A stretch of DNA of 64,000 nucleotides from Euryhalocaulis sp050486445 (GCA_050486445.1 JBJHDH010000012.1:11173-75172); one strand, 5' to 3'; shown: positions 34,895 to 42,827, numbered from the stretch's first letter. Notes: a model not told the origin generated them from the sequence alone. Made by a program: numbers and translations.

Positions 34895-34929
34895 CATCGC
34901 CCCGGACCCAGTCCGGGGCGATGTTTTTT
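34895..34929 (+). terminator. Intrinsic terminator after the SIMPL gene
   Basis: A 13-bp perfect stem (CATCGCCCCGGAC with 34911-34923), a 3-nt loop and six T residues. A smaller hairpin CGCCCG-CGAA-CGGGCG precedes it at 34861-34876. The panD gene on the other strand ends 24 nt beyond. Confidence 0.94.
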
Positions 34930-34952
34930 GATTTACCGGAAACTGGGGGGAA

Positions 34953-35318
34953 CTAGGCCGCGACGGGTTTGGGCGTGGGCCGGTTGTGCTCGTCCAGCAC
35001 GGCGATGCCGGGCGTGTGGGCGCGGGCCTCGGCCTCGTCCATGCGGGCATAGGCGACGATGATGACACGGTCGCCAGGGTGGGCCAGACGCGCCGCCGCG
35101 CCATTGATCCCGACGCCCCGCGCCCCGCGCGGGCCGGGAATGGCGTAGGTGGTGAAGCGTCCGCCGGTATTGATATTCAGAACGTCCACCTGCTCGTGCG
35201 GCAGGATGCCCACAAGATCGAGCAGGTCGGCGTCGACCGTGATCGAGCCTTCATAATGCGGGTCGCACTGCGTGACGACGGCGCGGTGGAGCTTCGCCTT
35301 CATCATGGTCAGTTGCAT
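34953..35318 (-). CDS. panD: Aspartate 1-decarboxylase (pyruvoyl enzyme precursor)
   Basis: The 121-aa PanD begins QLTMMKAKLHRAVVTQ and carries the self-cleavage site G24-S25 (YEGSITVD), where serine becomes the pyruvoyl group. R/Y residues of the active site follow (INTGGRFTTYAI, NGAAARLAHPGD). It makes beta-alanine from aspartate for pantothenate and CoA synthesis. ATG 35318 is supported by GAGG 8 nt upstream; the internal ATG-ATG at codons 5-6 is the alternative. No panB or panC is adjacent. Confidence 0.96.
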   Translation of the reverse strand: MQLTMMKAKLHRAVVTQCDPHYEGSITVDADLLDLVGILPHEQVDVLNINTGGRFTTYAIPGPRGARGVGINGAAARLAHPGDRVIIVAYARMDEAEARAHTPGIAVLDEHNRPTPKPVAA

Positions 35319-35521
35319 GGGGACGCCTCAACAAAACTCACGGACATATGGCCTATATAGGGTGATTTTCGCAGATGCAAAATACCATGTTGCGGCGCTT
35401 TCCCCAGCAGGTTGCAGCCTCGGCACACCGCCCGTGACTGCGTTTTTCCACCCAGCGCGCTGAACATGCAGCGCCTTGCCGCCGTTATTCGTCCTGTCCG
35501 CAAAACAAGGGAGTGACGGCA

Positions 35522-35977
35522 ATGAAAATTCGCGACGTAATGACCAGAGACGTGGACGTGCTGAGCCCAGAGGCGAGCCTGCGCGAGGCGGCGGTCCATA
35601 TGCGCGACCGTGACATCGGCTCGATCCCTATCGCCGATAATGACCGGCTGATTGGCATGGTGACCGACCGCGACATCGTGATCCGCTGCGTCGCCGATGG
35701 ACAGGATTGCGAGCAGCCTGTGCGCGAGGCGATGACAGACCGGGTTCTTTACTGCTTCGAGGATCAGGACGTGGACGAGGTCTGCCACAATATGGCGGAT
35801 GAAGTGGTCCGCCGCTTGCCGGTGGTGAGCCGCGACAAACGTCTGGTGGGCATCGTCTCGCTGGGTGACATCGCACGGCAGGACGACGACGCCGCCGGCG
35901 AGGCGCTGGAACAGATCGCCGCGGCGCCGTCATCGAACAGGAGCAGGGTGGAGCAGTACCCCCACGCCGGAGTCTGA
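35522..35977 (+). CDS. Tandem CBS-domain protein
   Basis: The 151-aa protein is made of two CBS motifs (about 1-58 and 70-127: KIRDVMTRDVDVLSPEASLREAA, GSIPIADNDRLIGMVTDRDI, RRLPVVSRDKRLVGIVSLGDIA) and a disordered tail. CBS pairs bind adenine nucleotides and act as energy sensors. ATG 35522 is preferred over GTG 35513 because AAGGGAG ends 8 nt before it. It is convergent with the flagellar genes that follow, and no partner enzyme is obvious. Confidence 0.92.
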   Translation: MKIRDVMTRDVDVLSPEASLREAAVHMRDRDIGSIPIADNDRLIGMVTDRDIVIRCVADGQDCEQPVREAMTDRVLYCFEDQDVDEVCHNMADEVVRRLPVVSRDKRLVGIVSLGDIARQDDDAAGEALEQIAAAPSSNRSRVEQYPHAGV

Positions 35978-36010
35978 GCGGCGCCACGCCGGCGCCGGAA
36001 GACCTGGCGA

Positions 36011-36457
36011 TCAAACCGTGCGGTTAAGCGCGACCGCGCGGGCGGGCGCCGCGGCGGCAGGCGCGGAGCCGGGCCCATAGGCGGGGCTGGAATCGCGCAG
36101 GCGGCCGACCTCCTCCGCGATGGCGCGCACGATGCCTTCGGAAATGGCGCGCAGCGCCTCGCCCGCCTGCTGGTTGGCGGCCAGCGCCATATTGAAGCGG
36201 CGCGTAGTCTGGGCCAGCGCGGCGCGGCGCGGCGCGGGCGCGCTGGCGATCAAAGCCGGAGTCTTCGCAATCTGCACGATCTCGCGCCGATAGATCGTCG
36301 CCAATTGGGATTTTTCGGCCTGGAACGCGGCCGCCTTTCCCGGCGTGCGCGCCTCGAACAGCGCCGTTTCCTGCTCCAGCAGGCCGGTCAGCCGCTCCGT
36401 CAGGCGGATCAGCAGTTCCACCCGTTCCGCAGGATCGCGCGCCGCCAGCGTGGTCAT
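36011..36457 (-). CDS. FlgN/FlbY-like flagellar accessory protein
   Basis: The 148-aa helical protein is last in the flgI operon and overlaps the rod-binding gene by 4 bp. Position, size and a long amphipathic pattern (VELLIRLTERLTGLLEQETALFEA) fit the FlgN-type export chaperones that keep hook-filament junction proteins soluble. In Caulobacter a gene called flbY occupies a comparable place. No diagnostic motif is present, so the call rests mainly on context. The C-terminal 25 residues are Ala/Pro-rich and probably disordered. Confidence 0.65.
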   Translation of the reverse strand: MTTLAARDPAERVELLIRLTERLTGLLEQETALFEARTPGKAAAFQAEKSQLATIYRREIVQIAKTPALIASAPAPRRAALAQTTRRFNMALAANQQAGEALRAISEGIVRAIAEEVGRLRDSSPAYGPGSAPAAAAPARAVALNRTV

Positions 36458-36792
36458 ACGACCGCCTCCGGTTCGATTTCCTGGAGCCGCAAAATCTCGG
36501 CCTTCAGCGAATCCGCCAGACCGATACCGCCATTTTTCGACAGCAGCTTGCCGTATTCCTCCACCAGCAGGCCGCGAAACATGTCCTCGCCCGAACCGCC
36601 GCCAAAGGGCGCGGGCGTTTCCAGCCCGGCGAACATGGCCTGAAGCATCTGGGACAGGAAAAAGCCCTCGAACTCGCGCGCCACGGTCTCGGCCTCGCGC
36701 GCGGTGCGCGCGCCCGAAAGCTCTGGCCTGCCGGAAGCGGAAAAGCCGGTGGCCAGTAACGTGCCGGCATCGGGCGCGAGCGGCTGCATCAC
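36454..36792 (-). CDS. Rod-binding protein (FlgJ N-terminal domain / CheL type)
   Basis: The 112-aa protein corresponds to the rod-binding half of FlgJ (AREFEGFFLSQMLQAMFAGLE, EDMFRGLLVEEYGKLLSKNGGIGLADSL). The muramidase domain found in E. coli FlgJ is absent, as usual in alphaproteobacteria, where a separate enzyme cuts peptidoglycan. It acts as the cap for rod assembly. It overlaps flgI and the FlgN-like gene by 4 bp each. Confidence 0.9.
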   Translation of the reverse strand: MMQPLAPDAGTLLATGFSASGRPELSGARTAREAETVAREFEGFFLSQMLQAMFAGLETPAPFGGGSGEDMFRGLLVEEYGKLLSKNGGIGLADSLKAEILRLQEIEPEAVV

Positions 36793-37910
36793 ATCACCTC
36801 GATTTCGGCCTGGAGCGCCCCGGCGCGCTTGATGGCCTGAAGGATCTCGATCATGTCGCGCGGCGTGACGCCGAGCGCGTTCAGCCCGTCCACCAGATCC
36901 TGCAACGAGACGCCGGAGACCAGCGCCAGGCCGGTTCCCTGCTCCTCTTCCACCGTCACGGTAGTGCGCGGCACAACCACGGTTTCCCCGGCTTCGGAGA
37001 AGGGCGCTGGCTGGCTGACCTGCGGCGCCTCGGAAACCGAGATGGTGAGATTGCCCTGCGCGATGGCGACGGTGGAGACGCGCACATGCTCGCCCATCAC
37101 GATGATGCCAGAGACCGAATCCACCACCACACGGGCGGGCAGGTCCGGCTCTACACGCAACTGCTCCACCTCGGTAATCAGCGAAACCATGTCGCCCTGC
37201 CAGCTCCCGCGCGGGTCCAGCACCACAAAGGACGGATTGGCGGCATGCGCCACCGGCGCGCCGAGGTAGGAATTGATCGCCAGCGCCATGCGCCTTGCTG
37301 TGGTGAAATCGGGATTACGCAGGCTGACCCGCACCACGGGCATCGTGGCGAAATCAAAGCCAAGTTCCCGCTCTACCAGCCCGCCATTGGCGATGCGGCC
37401 GGAGGTAGGCACCCCCTGGGTAATGCTGGCCGCCGCGCCGGCGGCGGAAAACCCGCCGATAGAGACAGCTCCCTGGGCCACCGAATAGACCTCGCCATCG
37501 GCGCCCAGCAGCGGGGTGACCAGCAGCGTGCCGCCTTGCAAACTGTCCGCATCGCCCAGCGCCGAAACCGTGACGTCGATCCGCGTGCCCTGCGCGGCGA
37601 AGGCCGGCAACGCGGCCGTGACCATCACCGCCGCGACATTGCGGGTGTTGAGCTGGGCGTCTCTTGTATTGACCCCCATACGCTCCAGCATCGCTTCCAG
37701 GCTCTGGCGCGTGAACGGAGCGTTGCGCAGCGAATCGCCGGTGCCGTCCAGCCCGACCACCAAGCCATAGCCGACCAGATGGTTTTCCCGGACGCCCTCG
37801 ATATCGGCGATGTCCTTGATGCGCGAAGCAGCCAGAGCCGGCGCCGCCAGTGAAATGGAGGCGGCCAGAATGGCGAACAGCTTTATCCCGGTCTGGGCGG
37901 CAGGATGCAT
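36789..37910 (-). CDS. flgI: Flagellar P-ring protein FlgI
   Basis: The 373-aa precursor has a signal peptide (about 1-28, ALA-ASR). The mature start SRIKDIADIEGVRENHLVGYGLVVGL and the middle RNVAAVMVTAALPAFAAQGTRIDV are diagnostic. FlgI polymerises as the periplasmic bushing of the rod. ATG 37910 is chosen: the longer frame to 37955 would place its first codons inside the sigma-54 -12 element (37951-37967), upstream of any transcript from it. It is first gene of flgI - rod-binding - FlgN-like. Confidence 0.96.
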   Translation of the reverse strand: MHPAAQTGIKLFAILAASISLAAPALAASRIKDIADIEGVRENHLVGYGLVVGLDGTGDSLRNAPFTRQSLEAMLERMGVNTRDAQLNTRNVAAVMVTAALPAFAAQGTRIDVTVSALGDADSLQGGTLLVTPLLGADGEVYSVAQGAVSIGGFSAAGAAASITQGVPTSGRIANGGLVERELGFDFATMPVVRVSLRNPDFTTARRMALAINSYLGAPVAHAANPSFVVLDPRGSWQGDMVSLITEVEQLRVEPDLPARVVVDSVSGIIVMGEHVRVSTVAIAQGNLTISVSEAPQVSQPAPFSEAGETVVVPRTTVTVEEEQGTGLALVSGVSLQDLVDGLNALGVTPRDMIEILQAIKRAGALQAEIEVM

Positions 37911-37950
37911 CGTTCTGAGGCTCCGTGGGGCTTTTGTCCGGAGTGCGCGA

Positions 37951-37967
37951 TGCAATGACCGCGCCAG
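37951..37967 (-). promoter_or_regulatory. Sigma-54 promoter of the flgI operon
   Basis: On the minus strand the sequence CTGGCGCGGTCATTGCA matches the sigma-54 consensus (TGGCACG-N4-TTGCW) with one change (GGCGC for GGCAC). The essential GG and GC dinucleotides are 10 bp apart. It ends 40 nt upstream of the chosen flgI start. Late basal-body operons use sigma-54 with FlbD in Caulobacter. Confidence 0.85.
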
Positions 37968-37982
37968 TTTTTTATATTTTTA

Positions 37983-37995
37983 AATCAATGCCTTG
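37983..37995 (+). promoter_or_regulatory. IHF binding site, flgI promoter
   Basis: AATCAATGCCTTG is a perfect match to the IHF consensus WATCAANNNNTTR, within an AT-rich tract that stands out in this GC-rich genome. It lies 15 bp upstream of the sigma-54 box, where bending would bring an upstream activator to the polymerase. Confidence 0.75.
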
Positions 37996-38040
37996 ATGGA
38001 GTTTTCCGGTTCCGGACCCGGCGTTTTGCGCCGCCGGGCA

Positions 38041-38053
38041 GGCAAAAAATGCC
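38041..38053. promoter_or_regulatory. FlbD (ftr)-like palindrome, flgI promoter
   Basis: GGCAAAAAATGCC is a palindrome of the form GGCA-N5-TGCC. It lies 73 bp upstream of the flgI sigma-54 box and 45 bp from the IHF site. A weaker similar element GGCGTTTTGCGCC is at 38020-38032. The same core with the same spacing occurs before flgF. Identification as a FlbD target follows from this and from Caulobacter knowledge. Confidence 0.65.
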
Positions 38054-38056
38054 GCC

Positions 38057-38072
38057 TTAAGCCGTCATTAAC
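38057..38072 (+). promoter_or_regulatory. CtrA box upstream of fliX
   Basis: TTAAGCCGTCATTAAC is an exact match to the CtrA consensus TTAA-N7-TTAAC, 58 nt before the fliX start codon. In Caulobacter and relatives CtrA-P activates early (class II) flagellar genes, including fliX, through such sites. Confidence 0.85.
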
Positions 38073-38130
38073 GCTAACGCGCCAGCCTGCGCCGCAGGAA
38101 CGAACCACCAGATTTGCGGCTCCCGGCCCC

Positions 38131-38541
38131 ATGAAGATTTACGGCGCTTCCCCCACCACCCCCGCCGCCCGCAAACGCGGCGCCGGCAAGACGGGCGCGG
38201 CGTTCGAACCGGAAACCGCCACGGCCGCGGGCCGGGCCGCGCCCGCAGCCGGACCGATGGGCGTGTCGTCCATCGACGCGCTGCTGGCCCTGCAAGGCGA
38301 GGCCGGCGCGGATGTGCGCGAGCGCGCGGCGGGCCGGGCCTTCACGCTGCTGGATATTCTGGACGAGATCAAAATCGCCCTGCTGGAGGGCGGCGCTCCG
38401 CGCGCCAAGCTGGAGGCGCTGGTCGGCGCACTCAGCATCGAGCGGGCCGATACGCACGACACACGGCTGGAAAGCGTGCTGGACGAGGTGGAGACCCGCG
38501 CCCTGGTCGAACTGGCCAAGCACGAAGTCCGCGCCGCCTGA
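38131..38541 (+). CDS. fliX: Flagellar assembly regulator FliX
   Basis: The 136-aa protein has the FliX pattern: a short disordered N-terminus with basic residues, then MGVSSIDALLALQGE, GRAFTLLDILDEIKIALLEG and the C-terminal VLDEVETRALVELAKHEV helix. In Caulobacter FliX senses completion of the early basal body and controls FlbD, which acts on sigma-54 promoters like those found here. The start is ATG 38131, giving the family length (about 139 aa). It is divergent from flgI and shares a 220-bp control region with it. Confidence 0.92.
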   Translation: MKIYGASPTTPAARKRGAGKTGAAFEPETATAAGRAAPAAGPMGVSSIDALLALQGEAGADVRERAAGRAFTLLDILDEIKIALLEGGAPRAKLEALVGALSIERADTHDTRLESVLDEVETRALVELAKHEVRAA

Positions 38542-38697
38542 TTTTCCCTCCCGGGCCCCCTAACGGTGGCGCATCCTTGACATTTCCCCGGCGTGCTGGG
38601 CAAAAGCGCGCCAATGCGGCGGAAAAGCCGCGTAGCGCGCGGGCCGCCCCGCGCGCCGGGCATGGGGAAGCGCTCGTCATAAGGAGTTGGGTTCGTT

Positions 38698-39132
38698 ATG
38701 GCGTGTCCGGACGACAATCGGATCGAGCTGCCGAAGAATTATCGGCCGACGGACAAAGAGCCGTTCATGAATCCCAAAATGCGGGAATATTTCCGCCGCA
38801 AGCTGCTGGCGTGGCGTGACGAGATCGTCGCCGAAAGCCGCACCACCCTGGACAATCTGCGTGAGGAAAACGCGCCGCTGCCCGACATGGCGGACCGCGC
38901 ATCATCCGAAAGCGACCGGGCGCTGGAGCTGCGCGCCCGCGACCGCCAGCGCAAGCTGATCGCCAAGATTGACGCCGCCCTGCGCCGGATCGAGACCAAC
39001 GATTACGGCTATTGCGAGGACACCGGAGAGCCCATCGGCGTCGCCCGGCTGGACGCCCGGCCCATCGCCACCCTGTCGCTGGAAGCGCAGGAGCGGCACG
39101 AACGCTCTGAACGGCTGCGCCGGGACGACTGA
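38698..39132 (+). CDS. dksA: RNA-polymerase-binding protein DksA
   Basis: The 144-aa DksA has a coiled-coil hairpin (about 35-95, with the acidic tip DMADRASSESDRALELRARDR) and the C-terminal globular part NDYGYCEDTGEPIGVARLDARPIATLSLEAQERHE. Only one of the four zinc cysteines is present, as usual in alphaproteobacterial DksA. It binds in the secondary channel of RNA polymerase and modulates stringent-response promoters. AAGGAG lies 12 nt before the start. It sits between fliX and an unrelated membrane gene. Confidence 0.95.
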   Translation: MACPDDNRIELPKNYRPTDKEPFMNPKMREYFRRKLLAWRDEIVAESRTTLDNLREENAPLPDMADRASSESDRALELRARDRQRKLIAKIDAALRRIETNDYGYCEDTGEPIGVARLDARPIATLSLEAQERHERSERLRRDD

Positions 39133-39155
39133 GCGCTGGAAGGGCCCGCCGGACC

Positions 39156-39614
39156 ATGACCGCCGACCTGCTCTTCGCCATCATCCATTATGCCGGGGCC
39201 TTTGTGCTATTCGGCGCGCTGTTCGCCCAGGCCGCCCTGCTGATGACCGGCGTGGGCCCGGGCAAAACAAGCTGCGCCCGGCTGGCGCGCATGGATATCG
39301 TGTTCGGCGCATCCGCGGCCGTGGTGCTGATTGGCGGGCTGCTGCGCGTGTTCATGGGCGTGCGCGGCGCGGACTATTATTTCGCCAATCCCGCCTTCCA
39401 TCTGAAGCTGGGACTGTTCATCGCGATCGCGCTGATCTCCATCATGCCGACCATCGTTTTCATCCGCTGGCGGCGGGCGGAGAAGGCTGACCCCGGCTTT
39501 GCGCCCGTCCCGGAATCGGTGAAGCGGGTGAAGATCCTGGTGCATATAGAGCTGACGCTGCTGGCCCTGCTGGTCGTCACCGCCAGCATCATGGCCCGCT
39601 GGTTCGGGCTGTAG
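39156..39614 (+). CDS. DUF2214-family membrane protein
   Basis: The 152-aa protein has four membrane helices (about 4-28, 46-66, 82-103 and 128-149), with HYAGAFVLFGALFAQAALL at the start and FHLKLGLFIAIALISIMPTIVFIRWRR in the middle, matching DUF2214. Function is unknown. It follows dksA by 23 bp and may be cotranscribed. It is not a known flagellar gene despite its position. Confidence 0.85.
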   Translation: MTADLLFAIIHYAGAFVLFGALFAQAALLMTGVGPGKTSCARLARMDIVFGASAAVVLIGGLLRVFMGVRGADYYFANPAFHLKLGLFIAIALISIMPTIVFIRWRRAEKADPGFAPVPESVKRVKILVHIELTLLALLVVTASIMARWFGL

Positions 39615-39637
39615 AATTCTCCCCACCAAAAACGAGA

Positions 39638-39667
39638 AAGGCGGCGCCTCTTGCGAAGCGCCGCCTT
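39638..39667. terminator. Bidirectional terminator between the DUF2214 gene and flgH
   Basis: A 10-bp stem AAGGCGGCGC / GCGCCGCCTT with a 10-nt loop. On the minus strand it is followed by TCTCGTTTTT, serving flgH; on the plus strand by a weaker TTCC. The converging genes end at 39614 (plus) and 39726 (minus). Confidence 0.75.
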
Positions 39668-39725
39668 CCATCGGGATCCTCCGCGCCCCCTCCTGAAAAC
39701 AGAGGCGCCGCGAAGCTCTGCACGC

Positions 39726-40466
39726 CTAGAAGGGCGAGATGATTTCCCAGAACTCCTGCCCGTAGCGCGGGCGTTGCAGCTCGGTGATATGGCCGCGCCC
39801 GCCATATTCAATACGCGCTTCGGCGATCTGGGTGTGGTGGATCGTGTTCTGCGCGCTGATGTCGCTGGGGCGCACCACGCCGCTGATGAGCAGCTCGCGC
39901 ACTTCGTAATTCACGCGCACCTCCTGCCGGCCGGCGATCACCATATTGCCGTTGGGCAGAACCTGGGTGACCACCGCGGCGACGGTGAGCTGAACCCGCT
40001 CGGCGCGATTGATGTTCCCCGCGCCGGCCGTGGTGCTGTTCGAGCCGAAATCGGCGGCGTTGGCAGGGTCGAACCCGGCGGAGAGCGCGTTGCTGAGCGC
40101 GTCCTGCAATCCGAACACGGCGGCCAGCGACACGTTCTCCTGCCCGCTGCGCGTGCGCTGGGTGGTGTTGCTGACCGTCGCGCGGTCGGTGATGTCGATA
40201 TTGACGGTGAGAATGTCGCCAATCGTGCTGGCGCGCGGATCGGTGAAGAAGGTGCGCGCGCCCGCGCGCCACAGTGAATTGGGCGCATAGACCTCTGGCG
40301 CCATATGCGGCATCGGCATCAGGATCGGCTCCCGCCCGGCGATCACCACCGGATTTTCGATCGGCGTCATTTTCGGCGGCTGGCCGATCTGCGCCAGACG
40401 CTCTCCCGTGGCGCAGGCTGACAGGGCGAAGGGCAGCAGGCAGACGATCAAAACGCGGCGGTTCAT
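39726..40466 (-). CDS. flgH: Flagellar L-ring lipoprotein FlgH
   Basis: The 246-aa precursor has a lipobox ALSAC (C18). Diagnostic segments are NSLWRAGARTFFTDPRASTIGDILTVNI, the NGNMVIAGRQEVRVNYEVRELLISGVVRP strand region and the C-terminal RIEYGGRGHITELQRPRYGQ. It forms the outer-membrane ring. It is last in flgF-flgG-flgA-flgH and overlaps flgA by 4 bp. Confidence 0.96.
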   Translation of the reverse strand: MNRRVLIVCLLPFALSACATGERLAQIGQPPKMTPIENPVVIAGREPILMPMPHMAPEVYAPNSLWRAGARTFFTDPRASTIGDILTVNIDITDRATVSNTTQRTRSGQENVSLAAVFGLQDALSNALSAGFDPANAADFGSNSTTAGAGNINRAERVQLTVAAVVTQVLPNGNMVIAGRQEVRVNYEVRELLISGVVRPSDISAQNTIHHTQIAEARIEYGGRGHITELQRPRYGQEFWEIISPF

Positions 40467-41194
40467 CGGGCTTCTCCCTGGGCGGCGGCGTAGAGACGCG
40501 GGGATTCGACGCGGGCGCGGCCAGGGGCCTCCGCTGTCGCTTCGATCACCCTGTTGGATTGCAAATTGAGAATGCGCAGCGCGGCGCCCTGGGTGGCGTC
40601 TTCCAGCGCCCGGCCGCGCGCCGCCAGCGTGATGCCCGGGCGGCTATAAAACACCGTGACGATCTCGTTCTTGGAAATGACAGCCGGAATTTTCACATCC
40701 AGACGGCGCAGCGGCGCGCCGGGGCGCAGCGTGCGGCGGGCCTCCTGGCCTTCAAGCTCCGCCGGGTCCAGGATCGCGTCGGCCGGCAGGCGCGAGGCGC
40801 GCGTCTCGATCCAGACAATGTCGGCGGGCGAGATGCGCTCTCCGGTCATGATGGCGCGCGCGACGGCGGGCATCTCCGTCATCTCGTCGGCGCGGCCGGT
40901 GACGCGCATCACCTGCCCTCCCGGATGCGGCGCCAGCATGGCGGTAAAGGCGCCGGTTCGCGCCTGATAATCCAGCGAGACCAGAACCGGCGCCACCGTA
41001 TCCTCTGGCGCGCGCAGCACCGGCGCGCCCGCGACGGAAACCTCATGGCGCGCGCCGGGCGCGCGCTCGGCCAGCGCCTGCTCCACCAAAGCGGCGATGT
41101 CGGCGGCGCCGAACAGTGTCTCGGCGCGCGCGGCGGCAGCGGGTAGCGTCAGAAGCGCGGCGACCAGAAGAGAGCGAAGGACGGAGCGGATCAT
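40463..41194 (-). CDS. flgA: Flagellar P-ring assembly chaperone FlgA
   Basis: The 243-aa protein has a signal peptide (about 1-24, ARA-ET) and a C-terminal SAF/FlgA domain (AIMTGERISPADIVWIETRASRLPADA, RTLRPGAPLRRLDVKIPAVISKNEIVTVFY). FlgA helps FlgI polymerise in the periplasm. The gene lies between flgG (14-bp gap) and flgH (overlap). Confidence 0.94.
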   Translation of the reverse strand: MIRSVLRSLLVAALLTLPAAAARAETLFGAADIAALVEQALAERAPGARHEVSVAGAPVLRAPEDTVAPVLVSLDYQARTGAFTAMLAPHPGGQVMRVTGRADEMTEMPAVARAIMTGERISPADIVWIETRASRLPADAILDPAELEGQEARRTLRPGAPLRRLDVKIPAVISKNEIVTVFYSRPGITLAARGRALEDATQGAALRILNLQSNRVIEATAEAPGRARVESPRLYAAAQGEAR

Positions 41195-41208
41195 CTCTCA
41201 GCCTTTCA

Positions 41209-41994
41209 TCAGCGCAGATTGGAGGAGGTGGCGAGCATCTCGTCCGAAGCAGAGATGACGCGGGCGTTCATTTCATAGGCGCGCTGGGCCTGGATCAGCG
41301 CCGTGATCTCCGCCACCGGATTGACATTGGCGGCCTCGATGAAGCCCTGGCGCAGCGTGCCGAACCCGTCTTCGCCCGGCATGCCCTGGGTCGGCGGGCC
41401 CGAGGCGGCGGTTTCCAGGAAATAGTTTTCCCCGATGGCTTCCAGCCCGGCCTCGTTAAAGAAATTTGCCAGTTCGAGCTGGCCGACGACCTGCGCGTCC
41501 GGCTCGCCCGGCATCCGCGCCAGAACCTGGCCGGTATTGTTGATGATCACGCTGTCGGCGCCGCGCGGAATGGCGATGCCGGGCTCTACCGGATAACCCT
41601 CGGCGGTGACGATCTCGCCCTCGCCCGACAGCGAGAAATTGCCGGCGCGCGTATAGGCCTCGCCGCCGGAGGGCATGGTCACGCGGAACCAGCCCTTGCC
41701 GTTGATCGCCACGTCGTAGGGATTCGAGGTTTGGGAGAGATTGCCCTGTTCGGTGATGCGATAGACCGATCCGGCCTTCACGCCGAGGCCCACCTGCACG
41801 CCTGTCGGCACGATGGTGCCGGCGTCCGACGAGGCGACGCCCATCTGCTTGGCGTTCTGATAGAGCAGATCCTGAAACTCGGCGCGCTGGCGTTTGAACG
41901 CCACCGTGTTCATGTTGGCGAGGTTGTGGGAAATGATTTCCACATTGAGCTGCTGGGCCAGCATGCCCGTGGCGGCGATACCAAGCGATCTCAT
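41209..41994 (-). CDS. flgG: Flagellar distal rod protein FlgG
   Basis: The 261-aa rod protein has the conserved N-terminus RSLGIAATGMLAQQLNVEIISHNLANMNTVAFKR, the central D1 domain with INGKGWFRV and the C-terminal ESSNVNPVAEI-like segment (EAANVNPVAEITALIQAQRAYEMNARVISASDEML). It lacks a signal peptide, as it is exported by the flagellar secretion system. The length is typical. Confidence 0.97.
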   Translation of the reverse strand: MRSLGIAATGMLAQQLNVEIISHNLANMNTVAFKRQRAEFQDLLYQNAKQMGVASSDAGTIVPTGVQVGLGVKAGSVYRITEQGNLSQTSNPYDVAINGKGWFRVTMPSGGEAYTRAGNFSLSGEGEIVTAEGYPVEPGIAIPRGADSVIINNTGQVLARMPGEPDAQVVGQLELANFFNEAGLEAIGENYFLETAASGPPTQGMPGEDGFGTLRQGFIEAANVNPVAEITALIQAQRAYEMNARVISASDEMLATSSNLR

Positions 41995-42009
41995 CTTTGC
42001 CTCTCCTGC

Positions 42010-42750
42010 CTAGCTCTGTGCGCGGCCGAGCCGTTCGATGGCGCGGCGCGACAGGTCGGCTTGCTGTTCAAGCATCTGGGAAACGGTCTGGTAGGAGCGG
42101 GTGACTTCCATCATCCGCGTCAGTTCCAGAACCGGATTGACGTTCGACGATTCATAAAAGCCCTGCCGGATATCGGGCGTCTCCAGCGGGCGCGCCCCGG
42201 CCTCCTCGGGCGCGATCAGGCGGCCGCCGCCGGTCTTTTCCAAGGCGGACAGATTGTCGAAACCGATCACGGCCAGACGCGCCACCTCGACCCCGTCGGC
42301 CAGCACCGCGCCGCCCGGCGAAATCGTGATCTGCTCCGCATTGGCCGGCAGAATGACGGGCCCGCCGGCCGCATCCAGCACCAGCGCGCCGTCATAGGCG
42401 GCCAGCGCGCTGTCCTGATTGACGACAAAACGGCCGTCACGCGTGTACTGAACGTCCTCTCCCGCGCCGACCTGGAAAAAGCCGTCGCCCTGAATCGCGA
42501 GATCGAAAGGCCGGCCGGTATGTTCCAGCGCGCCGGTGCGGAAATCGCGCAGCAGGCCCCAGTCCACGACATACCGAATTTGCTGGCCGCCAGGGATGTC
42601 GCGCGCCCGGCCCATCGGCTCTTCGGCGACAAGCTCGTGCTCGGCCTTGAAGCCGGCCGTGTTCATGTTGGCGATATTGTTGGCGGCGATATCCACGGAA
42701 CGGCGAAGCGTTATCTGCCGCGCCAGGCCGATCATCAACGAATTATCCAT
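42010..42750 (-). CDS. flgF: Flagellar proximal rod protein FlgF
   Basis: The 246-aa protein begins DNSLMIGLARQITLRRSVDIAANNIANMNTAGFKAE, the usual rod-protein opening, and ends YESSNVNPVLELTRMMEVTRSYQTVSQML. ATG 42750 is chosen; a longer frame to 42789 adds 13 residues lacking family similarity. It is first gene of the flgFGAH operon, with a sigma-54 promoter about 80 bp upstream. The order flgF-flgG-flgA-flgH divergent from fliL-fliM is also found in Caulobacter. Confidence 0.96.
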   Translation of the reverse strand: MDNSLMIGLARQITLRRSVDIAANNIANMNTAGFKAEHELVAEEPMGRARDIPGGQQIRYVVDWGLLRDFRTGALEHTGRPFDLAIQGDGFFQVGAGEDVQYTRDGRFVVNQDSALAAYDGALVLDAAGGPVILPANAEQITISPGGAVLADGVEVARLAVIGFDNLSALEKTGGGRLIAPEEAGARPLETPDIRQGFYESSNVNPVLELTRMMEVTRSYQTVSQMLEQQADLSRRAIERLGRAQS

Positions 42751-42827
42751 CGCCGCCTCCGTTCCCTTCTGGACCGCCGCCCCGCACATTTTGTCGGGGC
42801 TTGCGCTGGCGCATTCGCCAAATGCGC

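Noticed and set aside
38902..39099. Loss of DksA zinc cysteines as a sign of a pseudogene
   Set aside because: Alphaproteobacterial DksA normally lacks three of the four cysteines, and the rest of the protein is intact.
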